A DNA stretch of 64,000 bases from Marinobacter salicampi (lineage in GTDB: Bacteria; Pseudomonadota; Gammaproteobacteria; Pseudomonadales; Oleiphilaceae). The notes under the pieces were generated by a model. The model ran no database searches and was not told the DNA's origin. It saw only the letters and a list, made by a program, of their open reading frames with translations. The number at the start of each line of letters is the position of its first letter. Positions within the stretch are counted from its first letter, which is position 1. Positions 27,348 through 35,860 of the stretch are shown one piece after another. Position numbers and translations under genes: made by a program. The stretch lies in the NCBI RefSeq assembly GCF_011074795.1, contig NZ_JAAMPF010000012.1, positions 1 through 64,000 on the forward strand, given 5' to 3'.

Positions 27348-28847
27348 TTAAAACCGGTAACGCCACTCGGCACCCAGGGCCCACTGAGCCTTTACGCCGC
27401 CAATAAGCCGGGTTTTCTCACTGGCAACGCTGGCATTCAGATCCAACCAGCCAGCGAGTAGCCGGCTGCCGTAGTTCATGGAAAGATAAGCGACATCCTG
27501 GTTATCGGCAGGCACGCTGTAAAAAATACTTTCGTCGGTGACCGCTGTGCGAGTGGCTCCGTCCGTGTTCAGGCGGGCAAACGTGAGCGCTGCGCCGAGA
27601 TTGCTGCCGTTATTGAAGAAATGGAAACCGCCCAGGGTCACGGCTTCGGCATCGCCGTCGAGGCTGGCAGCCAGGCTTCGGCCATAGTAGCGGTAGCCCC
27701 TTTGATAGATGGAGTGCTCGTACGTTATGTTCGGTAGCGGATCGCTGATCAGATCATCGGCAATGGTGTTGATGTATTCGGCAAACCATTGCTGGTCAGC
27801 GGCGAACCATTGGCTTGTTAGGTCGGCGCCAAACAACCAGGATTTACGAGCCGGGAAAGCGCCGGCTTCGTCTTCACCCATCATCTGGGCATACAGCCCC
27901 ATAGTCTGCTCACCCAGCCCGAAGCCATAGCGGGCATCGATGCTGCCCAGCTGATTACCCGGATCGTTCGCCTGGCCTTCCTGACCGTTATCCCGCCCAA
28001 TCAGTGCGTTCCAGAAGGTCGAACCGTTCTCCGGCCGGCCGTCGCCGCCCAACATAAGCGACCGGCTCAGCCCGACATCCAGGCCCGCGATAGGGCGAAC
28101 GGTCAGGCGCATGCCGACCAGCTTTGCATCGGGCACCGCCCGCTCGCTTTCAAGCTGCCCCGCATAAACGGTTAACTGCCATGGGCCGATCCAGGACAGC
28201 CAGGGTGACTGAGGCTTAAAGGCATCCCTCCGGTTTAACCACACTGCCGGCACCGGTCGGGCATTATTGGAGAGGATAAGACTCGACTGCCACCCCGGGC
28301 CCCACCATCGGTCGATAGCGCCGGCTCCGAAAACCCAGTTCCCCGCCGTTGCCGCCAGGTAGGAGCCATCCAGCCGGAAAGATTCATCATCTTCAGGGTC
28401 AACGGTCGCCGTTGGGCTGAGGCCCAGTGCCCAGGCATTACCCAGCCATTGCAGATTCAGCTCAGCGACGCCTTCTTCTCTGGGGCCAGCTTTGAACCCT
28501 CGCAAAAAACCTGGCTCGCTGGTTGCCCCGACACCAAGCTCTGCCTGAAAGCCAGGCGCAGCCTGAATCGACTGCTCAAACTTCAGGTAGGCCAGGCCAT
28601 CTCCTACGGAGCTTGCATCCGCATCGGCGGTATAACGGTTCAGCCCGCTCTCGATGCTGGCCCACATGATTGGCCAGGTGGTCACTGAACGATTGACATG
28701 CCCCCGGTCCGCCAGCTTCTGGATCCCATGACGAGCCCGCGCATCGCCTGGCTCTAACCAAGGTGCGGCATAGGCAAATGATGCCTGGAGAGAGATCACC
28801 AAACACGCTACCGCCCCACCGACCCGGGCCCAGTACATTGAGGACAT
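27348..28847 (-). CDS. wzi: Capsule assembly Wzi-family outer-membrane protein
   Basis: 499 residues from the ATG at 28847, chosen because AAGGAAAG precedes it; an earlier in-frame start at 28916 is less likely. Signal peptide about 1-28 (MSSMYWARVGGAVACLVIS..AYA), then APWLEPGDARARHGIQKLADRG, the usual start of mature Wzi-like proteins. The family block DRWWGPGWQSSLILS is in the middle and the protein ends in an aromatic residue (WRYRF), typical of a beta-barrel. Wzi anchors or helps assemble exported polysaccharide on the outer surface. An exact ops element is embedded in codons 11-15. Confidence 0.88.
   Translation of the reverse strand: MSSMYWARVGGAVACLVISLQASFAYAAPWLEPGDARARHGIQKLADRGHVNRSVTTWPIMWASIESGLNRYTADADASSVGDGLAYLKFEQSIQAAPGFQAELGVGATSEPGFLRGFKAGPREEGVAELNLQWLGNAWALGLSPTATVDPEDDESFRLDGSYLAATAGNWVFGAGAIDRWWGPGWQSSLILSNNARPVPAVWLNRRDAFKPQSPWLSWIGPWQLTVYAGQLESERAVPDAKLVGMRLTVRPIAGLDVGLSRSLMLGGDGRPENGSTFWNALIGRDNGQEGQANDPGNQLGSIDARYGFGLGEQTMGLYAQMMGEDEAGAFPARKSWLFGADLTSQWFAADQQWFAEYINTIADDLISDPLPNITYEHSIYQRGYRYYGRSLAASLDGDAEAVTLGGFHFFNNGSNLGAALTFARLNTDGATRTAVTDESIFYSVPADNQDVAYLSMNYGSRLLAGWLDLNASVASEKTRLIGGVKAQWALGAEWRYRF
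28804..28815 (-). promoter_or_regulatory. ops element inside the 5' coding region of the wzi-like gene
   Basis: The minus strand reads GGCGGTAGCGTG, a 12 of 12 match to ops, starting 32 bases into the gene and encoding part of Gly-Ala-Val-Ala-Cys in the signal peptide. The surrounding 18 bases (CGGTGGGGCGGTAGCGTG) are identical to those at 23579-23596. rfaH ends 271 bases upstream of this site on the same strand. An ops within a coding region is unusual, but as the first gene after rfaH it is where RfaH would be expected to load. Confidence 0.8.
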
Positions 28848-28937
28848 CAACTGCTTTCCTTGAACGGTAAGAACGTTCGCCCTGGGTTGGTGGGAATGAC
28901 CGCCGGATACAGGCACCGGCGTCTTTCAGGTAAGGAT

Positions 28938-29008
28938 AGCTGCTCAGGCGACAGTCGCCGGGTTCGCCGGACCTTGCTCTGACTAACAGAAGCTCTACCT
29001 GAGCAGCT
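28938..29008 (-). other. Structured leader between rfaH and the wzi-like gene
   Basis: An 11-bp perfect inverted repeat (28938-28948 with 28998-29008, AGCTGCTCAGG/CCTGAGCAGCT) encloses about 49 bases that hold smaller stems. It lies in the 238 bases between the rfaH stop and the wzi start. A weak promoter-like pair on the minus strand (TTGAGA, 18 bases, TACGAT, at roughly 29040-29072) precedes it. Whether it is a terminator, attenuator or mRNA-stability element cannot be told. Confidence 0.45.
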
Positions 29009-29085
29009 TTTCGGCGAGTCTACGGGATGTCATAAGTTAATAAAATCGTAACGTTCTGCTATTTTGTATCTCAATGTAAACAAAA

Positions 29086-29568
29086 TCAGGGCAGGCGAAA
29101 CGACCCAGACCCAATTTTAACCGTATGTTTTCTATTTAAAAATTCGATCAGGACAATTGCCCGCTCGTCACCCTGGTACTTCTCGAACACGGCACTCAAG
29201 CCCTTGAAGGGCCCCTCCTGAATCTCTACCGTCTGGCCGGGGCGGATACCGCCCTGCTCGCTGACGGCATCCAGGCTTTCCTTTATCTGGCTGATTACCT
29301 CGTCGTCGATAGCAGCGGGCCTGTTGGCGAACCCCACCACGCGCAACACCCCACGGGTAGAGCGGAGCTTGCCCCACAGTGGGTTGGAGGCGTCGATCCT
29401 GATAAAAAGGTAGCCTGGGAACAGCGGCTCAGTTTTCCTGATGCGCTTTCCGCCCTGAACCTTTTCCACCTGGATTTTGGGGTAGAAACACGTAGCCTGC
29501 TGATTCTGCAGGTTCTCTAGGGCCCGATTGCCCTGCCCTGGTTTGTGCTGGATGGCGTACCAGGGCAT
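29086..29568 (-). CDS. rfaH: RfaH-type specialised NusG paralogue (antiterminator)
   Basis: 160 residues from the ATG at 29568, which overlaps the stop of cysQ by one base (TGATG), so translation is coupled; GTG three codons upstream is an alternative. An N-terminal NGN domain (MPWYAIQHKPGQGNRALENL, with EPLFPGYLF at 47-55) and a C-terminal KOW domain (about 108-158). The length and EPLFP block match RfaH. Unlike NusG, RfaH needs an ops site, and two exact ones lie downstream in the same locus. Predicted job: carry RNA polymerase through the long polysaccharide operon and recruit ribosomes. In E. coli rfaH is unlinked to its targets, so linkage here is notable. Confidence 0.93.
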   Translation of the reverse strand: MPWYAIQHKPGQGNRALENLQNQQATCFYPKIQVEKVQGGKRIRKTEPLFPGYLFIRIDASNPLWGKLRSTRGVLRVVGFANRPAAIDDEVISQIKESLDAVSEQGGIRPGQTVEIQEGPFKGLSAVFEKYQGDERAIVLIEFLNRKHTVKIGSGSFRLP

Positions 29569-30332
29569 CAGTACCACTTACCGGAGGCAATAAAGTTCGG
29601 GTTGAAGACATTTTCCTTGCCATATACCAGCGGCCCGCCCTCCATGGTCTGCACTTTGCCGCCCGCCGCGCTTAGAACGGCATGGCCGGCGCCCGTGTCC
29701 CACTCACAGGTGGGGCCTATTCTGGGATAAATATCGGCCTTCCCCTCGGCGATGCGGCAGAACTTGAGTGAGCTGCCCGCTTGTACCAGCTCGTGTGGCC
29801 CCAGGGCCTCGATGAAGTCACGGGTTTCCTGATTCAGGTGATTTTTGCTGGCGACTACCCGCTTACTGGCTGGAGGCACTACCACGCTGATGCGATGCTC
29901 CCGGCCTTCGCTGTCTCGCTTGTACGCCCCCTCGCCTGCTATACCCCAGAAAACCTCACCAAGAGCCGGCGCCGTCACCACCCCGAGTGTGGGCACGCCA
30001 TGCTCGATCAACGCGATGTTCACTGTGAACTCCCCGGTACGCCTGGTGAAGTCCTTGGTGCCGTCGATGGGATCCACCAGCCAGAACCGATGCCAGTGGC
30101 GGCGCTCGCTCCAGGGTGCGTCCACGGATTCTTCAGACAGAATGGGGATGTCGTGGCCAAGTTGTTGCAGGCCCTCTGTGATCACGTTGTCGGCCGCAAT
30201 GTCTGCCGCCGTCAGAGGCGAGTTATCCTCCTTGAATTCGACCTTGAAGTCCGTGCGGTAGATTTTGAGTACTTTCTGCGATGCCGCATCAGCGATGGTC
30301 AGCACATCGGGAAGAAGGGAGGCGTAGTGCAT
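29568..30332 (-). CDS. cysQ: 3'(2'),5'-bisphosphate nucleotidase
   Basis: 254 residues of the inositol-monophosphatase superfamily. Metal ligands: E68 in LSEESVD, D87 and D90 in DPIDGTKDF, and the C-terminal WDTGAGHAVL block. These are the CysQ signatures. The enzyme removes the 3' phosphate of PAP (or PAPS), keeping sulfate activation and RNA turnover going. It is immediately followed by rfaH with a one-base overlap, so they share a transcript; no functional link to the polysaccharide is needed, though sulfated sugars would raise PAP. Confidence 0.93.
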   Translation of the reverse strand: MHYASLLPDVLTIADAASQKVLKIYRTDFKVEFKEDNSPLTAADIAADNVITEGLQQLGHDIPILSEESVDAPWSERRHWHRFWLVDPIDGTKDFTRRTGEFTVNIALIEHGVPTLGVVTAPALGEVFWGIAGEGAYKRDSEGREHRISVVVPPASKRVVASKNHLNQETRDFIEALGPHELVQAGSSLKFCRIAEGKADIYPRIGPTCEWDTGAGHAVLSAAGGKVQTMEGGPLVYGKENVFNPNFIASGKWY

Positions 30333-30489
30333 AGGGGTCCTTTAGCGTCAATCAACCGGGCCACAAAAACGGCTGAATTTGTTCCATGTCAGATTTTATT
30401 GCTCAATTTTATACTATTAATAGTAGCGAATTGATCCATAAGCGCCATGGTCATCGACTTCTCGCCAATTTCCACTAATGAGGCTTCGT

Positions 30490-31851
30490 ATGCAGTTACA
30501 GTTTCTGGGTGCCGTTGATACCGTGACAGGCTCACGGTACCTGATCTCTAACCAGAACCACAGGCTGCTGGTGGACTGCGGCATGTACCAGGGGCTGAAG
30601 AAGCTGCGGCAACGCAACTGGGCGCCGTTTCCGGTTGAGCCCGGCACAATTAATGCGGTTGTGCTGACCCATGCGCACATTGATCACACGGGTTATCTGC
30701 CGGCACTGGTCAGGCACGGTTTCAAAGGCAAGATCTACTGCACCAAGGCAACCCATGAGTTATGCAAAGTGCTTCTACCAGACGCCGGTTACCTGCAGGA
30801 AGAGGATGCAAAATACGCCAATCGCAAGGGCTTTTCCAAACATGACCCGGCAGAGCCGCTGTTTACCGTAAAAGATGCCCTGGAAACTTTAAAGCACTTT
30901 GAATCGGTGCATTACCACGAGGAGATCGAGCCCGTGAAAGGCCTCGCCGTCAAGTTCACCCCGGCCGGCCACATACTGGGTTCATCCTGCGTTCATGTGT
31001 ATGAAGCAGCCACTGACAGAACCATTGTGTTCAGTGGCGATGTGGGCCGGCAGAATGACGTAATCATGCGCCCTCCAGAGCCAATTGATAAAGCCGACAT
31101 CCTGGTGTGCGAGTCCACCTATGGCAACCGCCAGCACCGCGACGTCGACCCGGAGGCCATACTTGCAGACATTGTGAATGAAACCGTAAAACGCGGAGGT
31201 ATCACCCTGATGCCCGCGTTTGCCGTAGGCCGTGCCCAGATGCTCCTGTATCTGATCCACAAACTGATCGCGGACAACCGGATTCCCAAGGTGCCCGTAT
31301 ACCTGAACAGTCCGATGGCGATCAAAGCCACCGAAATATTCTGCAAGCACCATAAAGAGCACCGGCTCACTGCCGCCCAATGTGAGCTGATCGACGAGCA
31401 AACAATTTACGTGCGTACCGTGGACGAATCCATAGACCTGAACAGCAAGCGCTTCCCCTGCATCATCGTTTCAGCCAGCGGCATGGCAAGCGGCGGCAGG
31501 GTGCTCCACCACCTGAAGACACTTCTGCCGAACCCGAGAAACAGCATCGTACTCGCGGGCTTTCAGGCGGCGGGTACAAGGGGCGACGCCCTGGTGAACG
31601 GAGCTGAATCCGTCAAGATTCACGGTGAGCACTGGCCGGTAAAGGCAGCGATACACAATATCGACTCACTCTCCGCCCATGGGGATTATGAAGAGATACT
31701 GGAATGGCTGAGCCAGGGCAAGCTGACGCCTGAGAAAGTGTTTGTTACCCATGGGGAGCCATTGGCTAGTGATGTTATGCGGAAGCGGATTAGGGAGAGG
31801 TTTGGGTGGGATGTGGTGGTGCCGGAGTTGTTTGAGGAGGTGGAGATTTAG
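30490..31851 (+). CDS. Beta-CASP metallo-beta-lactamase-fold protein (second copy)
   Basis: 453 residues from the ATG at 30490, seven bases after TGAGG; an ATG four codons earlier is possible. HAHIDH at 61-66, AGHILGSS, FSGDVG, then beta-CASP blocks ESTYGN, PAFAVGRAQMLL, SASGMASGGR and a C-terminal SLSAHGDYEE. Belongs to the YSH1/CPSF73-like RNA nuclease group that is widespread in bacteria with poorly known targets. It is only moderately like the protein at 7344, so they are separate family members. Ends at a hairpin terminator shared with pilA. Confidence 0.88.
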   Translation: MQLQFLGAVDTVTGSRYLISNQNHRLLVDCGMYQGLKKLRQRNWAPFPVEPGTINAVVLTHAHIDHTGYLPALVRHGFKGKIYCTKATHELCKVLLPDAGYLQEEDAKYANRKGFSKHDPAEPLFTVKDALETLKHFESVHYHEEIEPVKGLAVKFTPAGHILGSSCVHVYEAATDRTIVFSGDVGRQNDVIMRPPEPIDKADILVCESTYGNRQHRDVDPEAILADIVNETVKRGGITLMPAFAVGRAQMLLYLIHKLIADNRIPKVPVYLNSPMAIKATEIFCKHHKEHRLTAAQCELIDEQTIYVRTVDESIDLNSKRFPCIIVSASGMASGGRVLHHLKTLLPNPRNSIVLAGFQAAGTRGDALVNGAESVKIHGEHWPVKAAIHNIDSLSAHGDYEEILEWLSQGKLTPEKVFVTHGEPLASDVMRKRIRERFGWDVVVPELFEEVEI

Positions 31852-31862
31852 CGTAAACAGGT

Positions 31863-31890
31863 AAAGGCCTGGATTTAACCCCAGGCCTTT
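31863..31890. terminator. Hairpin terminator between the convergent beta-CASP gene and pilA
   Basis: A 10-bp stem (31863-31872 with 31881-31890, AAAGGCCTGG/CCAGGCCTTT) with an 8-base loop. A second overlapping set of stems follows (TTAGAGG with CCTCTAA, and GAGGC-gtta-GCCTC at 31902-31915). The genes on both sides converge here, so it likely serves both. Confidence 0.75.
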
Positions 31891-31930
31891 AGAGGAGATT
31901 TGAGGCGTTAGCCTCTAAATCCTTGTCGTG

Positions 31931-32458
31931 TTATGGCTGAGCCGCTGTAACCGCCTCAGCGATAGTCTGACGGCAACCTTGTGGCAAAAGTTGATAGTCT
32001 GCAACAGCAACGTCTGTACCACATACCCAGCTACCAGTGGCACTGTTGTATGCCAAAGCAACTTGCTGGCCTGCCAGGGCAGCATTCAGGCCGGCCGCTG
32101 CAAGAGTAGCTGTCAACTCTCCAGTAACCACTCCAGTCGCTGGATCTACTGCAGGGTTGACTGAAGTGATGGAGGCGATCGTGTCGGCTTTCTGGACGGC
32201 GCCAGCGTTGTCATCGGTGACGCCAAGCTGTTCAAGTTCAGCGGTAGTAGGGAAATTGCCGTTACTTGCTACAAATTCCGTGATTGGTGTCTTAGCAGCA
32301 CCAAGCAACGAAACCGACTCGCTGGCCTGAGCGCGTGCTATATAATTCTGGTATTGCGGAATCGCAATTGCAGCCAGAATACCAATGATAGCAACAACGA
32401 TCATCAGTTCGATCAGTGTAAAGCCTTTTTGAGCGTGATTGATTTTCATGTTCTTCAT
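31931..32458 (-). CDS. pilA: Type IV major pilin
   Basis: 175 residues. A short leader ending in Gly before [20 protein letters not shown], the class III prepilin signature; PilD would cut after the Gly and methylate Phe1, and Glu5 is present. Two Cys near the C-terminus (WVCGTDVA and LPQGCRQ) should form the D-region disulfide loop. AGAGG sits just ahead of the chosen ATG. Divergent from pilB with the sigma-54-like promoter at 32547-32562. Builds the pilus fibre for twitching and attachment. Confidence 0.95.
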   Translation of the reverse strand: MKNMKINHAQKGFTLIELMIVVAIIGILAAIAIPQYQNYIARAQASESVSLLGAAKTPITEFVASNGNFPTTAELEQLGVTDDNAGAVQKADTIASITSVNPAVDPATGVVTGELTATLAAAGLNAALAGQQVALAYNSATGSWVCGTDVAVADYQLLPQGCRQTIAEAVTAAQP

Positions 32459-32848
32459 AGTCGACCTCTATGGTTGTCGTTTTTCTCGCTATGGCGTCGT
32501 AGCCGGTGGAGCTTTAGTTCTACCGGATTTAGCCTATCTACACTCCTGCACCGAACGTGCCAACACCTGTTTATATCCAATATATCCTTTGTATTTCAAT
32601 AATATATGATTAAAACCACGAGTTTGGCCAGAAGTATTAGAATGCAAAATACGGTCAACTGGCGTCAGAGTGTGACGCTATTGGTCACCTTGGCTATCAA
32701 AGGGAAGGATTTTTACAAACGGATAATTACCGTTACCTCAAGCTATACAAGGTGTGACTTTCCAAACCTTCACAAGCAATCTAAACTCTCGTTAATTCCT
32801 ACTCCGGCTACATCTTCATAACTTAAGAAGCGCCCTCAAAATACTTCT
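32459..32848. other. Divergent pilA-pilB intergenic region
   Basis: About 390 bases without a supported gene; one 71-codon frame on the plus strand has no Shine-Dalgarno sequence or recognisable features. It holds the sigma-54-like pilA promoter and must hold the pilB promoter. The central part is AT-rich, which may provide sites for an activator such as PilR or for an MvaT-type silencer; no specific site was recognised. Confidence 0.55.
32547..32562 (-). promoter_or_regulatory. Sigma-54-type promoter of pilA
   Basis: The minus strand reads TGGCACGTTCGGTGCA. Against the consensus TGGCACG-N4-TTGCA it has one mismatch (G for the first T of the -12 box) with exact spacing. The predicted start lies about 80 bases ahead of the pilA ATG. 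pilA of Pseudomonas is known to be transcribed by sigma-54 with PilR. Confidence 0.75.
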
Positions 32849-34564
32849 ATGACTACCAATAAAAGCAATGTAACGCTCACAGGTTTGGCTCGACGGTTTG
32901 TGGAAGATGGTCTGCTAGACGAAGCAACCGCAAAAGATGCTTTTCTCCAGGCCTCCAGCAATAAAATCCCGCTGATTAGTTATCTGGTTCAAAACAAACT
33001 GGCCGACAGCAAGGGGCTGGCGTTTTCCGCTGCCATGGAGTTCGGTGTTTCGGTTTTGGACCTCAGCTCTTTCTTGCCAGAGATGCTGCCGGAGAAAGTG
33101 GTTGACGAAAAACTCATACGCAAACACAACGCCCTGCCTCTCTATAAAAGAGGCAACCGGCTGTTTATTGCGGTTTCTGACCCAACGAATATTCAGGCTC
33201 TGGACGAGATCAAATTCAATACTGGCCTCAGTACCGATGCCGTTCTGGTAGACGATGCCCGGCTAAGGGAAGCCATCGACAAGTTCCTGGAATCCCAGGA
33301 TACATCAATGGGCGACTTGGATGACGCCGACCTTGAAGGTGTTGAGACAGAAGCAGGCGACAACGATGACGAATCGAGCACGGTGCCTGCGTCTGACGTA
33401 GACGACGCTCCCATCGTGAAGTATGTGAACAAGATGCTGCTGGACGGCATTCGTGGCGGCGCCTCGGATGTGCATTTCGAGCCCTATGAGAAAACCTACC
33501 GAGTCCGCTATCGAACGGATGGCATTCTGCGGGAAATGTCCAAGCCATCCATAAAGCTGGCCCCGAAGATCGCTGCACGTATCAAGATTATGGCTCAACT
33601 GGATATATCCGAACGCCGGGTGCCCCAGGACGGCCGTATCAAGATGAAGCTGTCCAAGACCAAGGCAATCGACTTTCGGGTGAACACTCTGCCCACCCTG
33701 TGGGGCGAGAAGATTGTTTTGCGGATACTCGACCCCAGCCAGGCCAAGATGGGTATCGACGCTTTGGGCTACGAAGAAGATCAGAAAAAGCTATTCATGG
33801 AGGCGCTTGAGCAGCCACAGGGAATGATACTTGTTACCGGCCCTACGGGTTCCGGTAAAACAGTATCGCTTTATACTGGTCTAAACATCCTGAACACCTC
33901 CGAGCGCAATATCTCCACAGCGGAGGACCCGGCTGAGATCAACCTGGAAGGCGTGAACCAGGTTAACGTCAACAATCGTGTTGGCCTGGGCTTTGCCGAA
34001 GCCCTTCGGGCGTTTCTGCGTCAGGACCCGGACATCATCATGGTGGGCGAGATCCGCGACCTTGAAACCGCCAACATTGCTATTAAGGCCGCTCAGACGG
34101 GCCACTTGGTGCTTTCAACCCTTCACACCAACAGTGCCGCTGAAACCCTCACGCGGATGATGAACATGGGGGTGCCTGCTTTTAACATTGCGACCTCTGT
34201 GAGCCTCATCATTGCCCAGCGTCTTGGCCGGCGGTTGTGCAGTGCGTGCAAAGAACCTTTAGAGGTCCCCCGCAACGTTCTTTTGGAGGAAGGCTTCACA
34301 GAGGCACAAATTGAAACAGGGTTTACTTTGTACCGCCCTAAAGGCTGTGATAAATGCAATAAGGGATATAAGGGCCGCGTCGGGATTTACGAGGTCGTGA
34401 AGATTACTGAGGAACTGGCAAGCATGATTATGGAAGAGGCCAGTTCGATCAAAATTGCAAAGCAGGCGCAGGCGGAAGGCTTCAAGAATCTCAGACAATC
34501 AGCCCTGGATAAAGTGATTCAGGGTGTCACCAGTCTTGAGGAGGCCAACCGGGTAACCGGCTGA
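32849..34564 (+). CDS. pilB: Type IV pilus extension ATPase
   Basis: 571 residues, the usual length. An N-terminal MshEN/GSPII_E domain (about 1-150), then an acidic linker (DDADLEGVETEAGDNDDE), then the secretion ATPase domain with Walker A GPTGSGKT near residue 331, Asp and His boxes, and a tetracysteine zinc site (CSAC and CDKC near the C-terminus). Powers pilus assembly from the inner face of the membrane. First gene of pilB-pilC-pilD-coaE. Confidence 0.96.
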   Translation: MTTNKSNVTLTGLARRFVEDGLLDEATAKDAFLQASSNKIPLISYLVQNKLADSKGLAFSAAMEFGVSVLDLSSFLPEMLPEKVVDEKLIRKHNALPLYKRGNRLFIAVSDPTNIQALDEIKFNTGLSTDAVLVDDARLREAIDKFLESQDTSMGDLDDADLEGVETEAGDNDDESSTVPASDVDDAPIVKYVNKMLLDGIRGGASDVHFEPYEKTYRVRYRTDGILREMSKPSIKLAPKIAARIKIMAQLDISERRVPQDGRIKMKLSKTKAIDFRVNTLPTLWGEKIVLRILDPSQAKMGIDALGYEEDQKKLFMEALEQPQGMILVTGPTGSGKTVSLYTGLNILNTSERNISTAEDPAEINLEGVNQVNVNNRVGLGFAEALRAFLRQDPDIIMVGEIRDLETANIAIKAAQTGHLVLSTLHTNSAAETLTRMMNMGVPAFNIATSVSLIIAQRLGRRLCSACKEPLEVPRNVLLEEGFTEAQIETGFTLYRPKGCDKCNKGYKGRVGIYEVVKITEELASMIMEEASSIKIAKQAQAEGFKNLRQSALDKVIQGVTSLEEANRVTG

Positions 34565-34577
34565 CGAAGGAACACAC

Positions 34578-35798
34578 ATGGCAGAAAAAGTTCAGAAGCT
34601 CTCGGCATTCGTCTGGGAAGGCAAAGACAGGAAGGGCAACAAGACTAAAGGTGAGGTTTCTGGCACCAACCTCGCCTTGGTTAAGGCCCAGCTCCGGAAG
34701 CAGGGCATAATCCCAAGCAAGGTCAAGAAAAAGCCAAAGCCGCTCTTTAGCGGTAGTAAAAAGATAACCCCCTTTGACATCGCTATGCTCACGCGTCAGC
34801 TGGCTACAATGATGAAGGCCGGTGTGCCGCTGGTACAAAGTTTCGACATTGTAGCCGACGGACTAGAGAATAAAGGGCTGCAAGACTTGGTTCAGTCTAT
34901 CCGTAATGACGTTGCGGCTGGCACGAGCTTCGCTGGTGCACTAAAACGCCACCCCAAACATTTTGACGACCTCTATTGCAACTTGGTCGACTCAGGCGAG
35001 CGGGCTGGTGCTCTCGAAACGATGCTCGAGCGTATCGCAACTTATCTCGAAAAAACCGAACTGCTTAAGAAGAAAGTTAAAAAGGCAATGACATACCCGA
35101 TTGCTGTTGTTGCAGTCGCAATAATCGTTACAGCGATTCTATTGGTAAAAGTAGTTCCACAGTTTGAACAGCTTTTTCAAGGATTCGGTGCAGATCTGCC
35201 GGTTTTTACTCAGATGGTGGTCAACCTCTCTGAATGGATGCAAGCATGGTGGTTTATTGTACTGCTAGTTATCGTGGGTTCAATCTATCTGTTTAAGGAA
35301 GCAAATCGTCGCTCCCAAAAGTTTTCAGACACAATCGATCGCCTGGTGCTCAAGCTGCCCATTATGGGTGAGATACTCGATAAATCGGCTGTTGCGAAAT
35401 TTGGACGGGTACTTTCAACAACTTTCGCTGCTGGCGTGCCACTGGTGGACGCGCTCGACTCGGTTGCGGGCGCAACCGGTAACGCAGTCTATCGGGATGC
35501 CATACATAGAATAAAGGATGAAGTATCGGGGGGGACGCAACTACAAGCAGCGATGAGACAGGTAGACGTTTTCCCGGTCATGGCTGTTCAACTTACTGCC
35601 ATTGGCGAAGAGTCAGGTAATCTTGATGAAATGCTTTCTAAAGTGGCTGACCATTACGAAGCAGTGGTCGACGATATGGTGGATAACCTCACCGCACTGA
35701 TGGAGCCGATGATTATGGCTGTACTGGGGGTGCTCGTGGGGGGGCTCATCATCGCAATGTATCTACCGATCTTCCAAATGGGCCAGGTTGTTGGCTAA
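34578..35798 (+). CDS. pilC: Type IV pilus inner-membrane platform protein
   Basis: 406 residues with two repeated T2SF domains (about 70-195 and 275-400), each followed by hydrophobic membrane segments, and the family blocks FTRQLATMMKAGVPL-like (MLTRQLATMMKAGVPLVQS) and GEESGNLDEML. Sits 13 bases after pilB. It couples the ATPase to pilin insertion. Codon use in its middle third is somewhat AT-richer than in pilB. Confidence 0.96.
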   Translation: MAEKVQKLSAFVWEGKDRKGNKTKGEVSGTNLALVKAQLRKQGIIPSKVKKKPKPLFSGSKKITPFDIAMLTRQLATMMKAGVPLVQSFDIVADGLENKGLQDLVQSIRNDVAAGTSFAGALKRHPKHFDDLYCNLVDSGERAGALETMLERIATYLEKTELLKKKVKKAMTYPIAVVAVAIIVTAILLVKVVPQFEQLFQGFGADLPVFTQMVVNLSEWMQAWWFIVLLVIVGSIYLFKEANRRSQKFSDTIDRLVLKLPIMGEILDKSAVAKFGRVLSTTFAAGVPLVDALDSVAGATGNAVYRDAIHRIKDEVSGGTQLQAAMRQVDVFPVMAVQLTAIGEESGNLDEMLSKVADHYEAVVDDMVDNLTALMEPMIMAVLGVLVGGLIIAMYLPIFQMGQVVG

Positions 35799-35809
35799 TA
35801 TTTCCCTAG

Positions 35810-35838
35810 GCAGGGCAAATTTAATAGGTTTGCCCTGC
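35810..35838 (+). terminator. Intrinsic terminator or attenuator between pilC and pilD
   Basis: A perfect 10-bp stem (35810-35819 with 35829-35838, GCAGGGCAAA/TTTGCCCTGC) with a 9-base loop, followed by TCTTCTT. It lies in the 62-base gap inside the pil operon, so it may lower expression of pilD and coaE relative to pilBC. Confidence 0.7.
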
Positions 35839-35860
35839 TCTTCTTACCTCGGTCCCCACG

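Noticed and set aside
32606..32821. 71-codon frame in the pilA-pilB gap
   Set aside because: No Shine-Dalgarno sequence, no recognisable features, and it overlaps the likely pilB promoter region.
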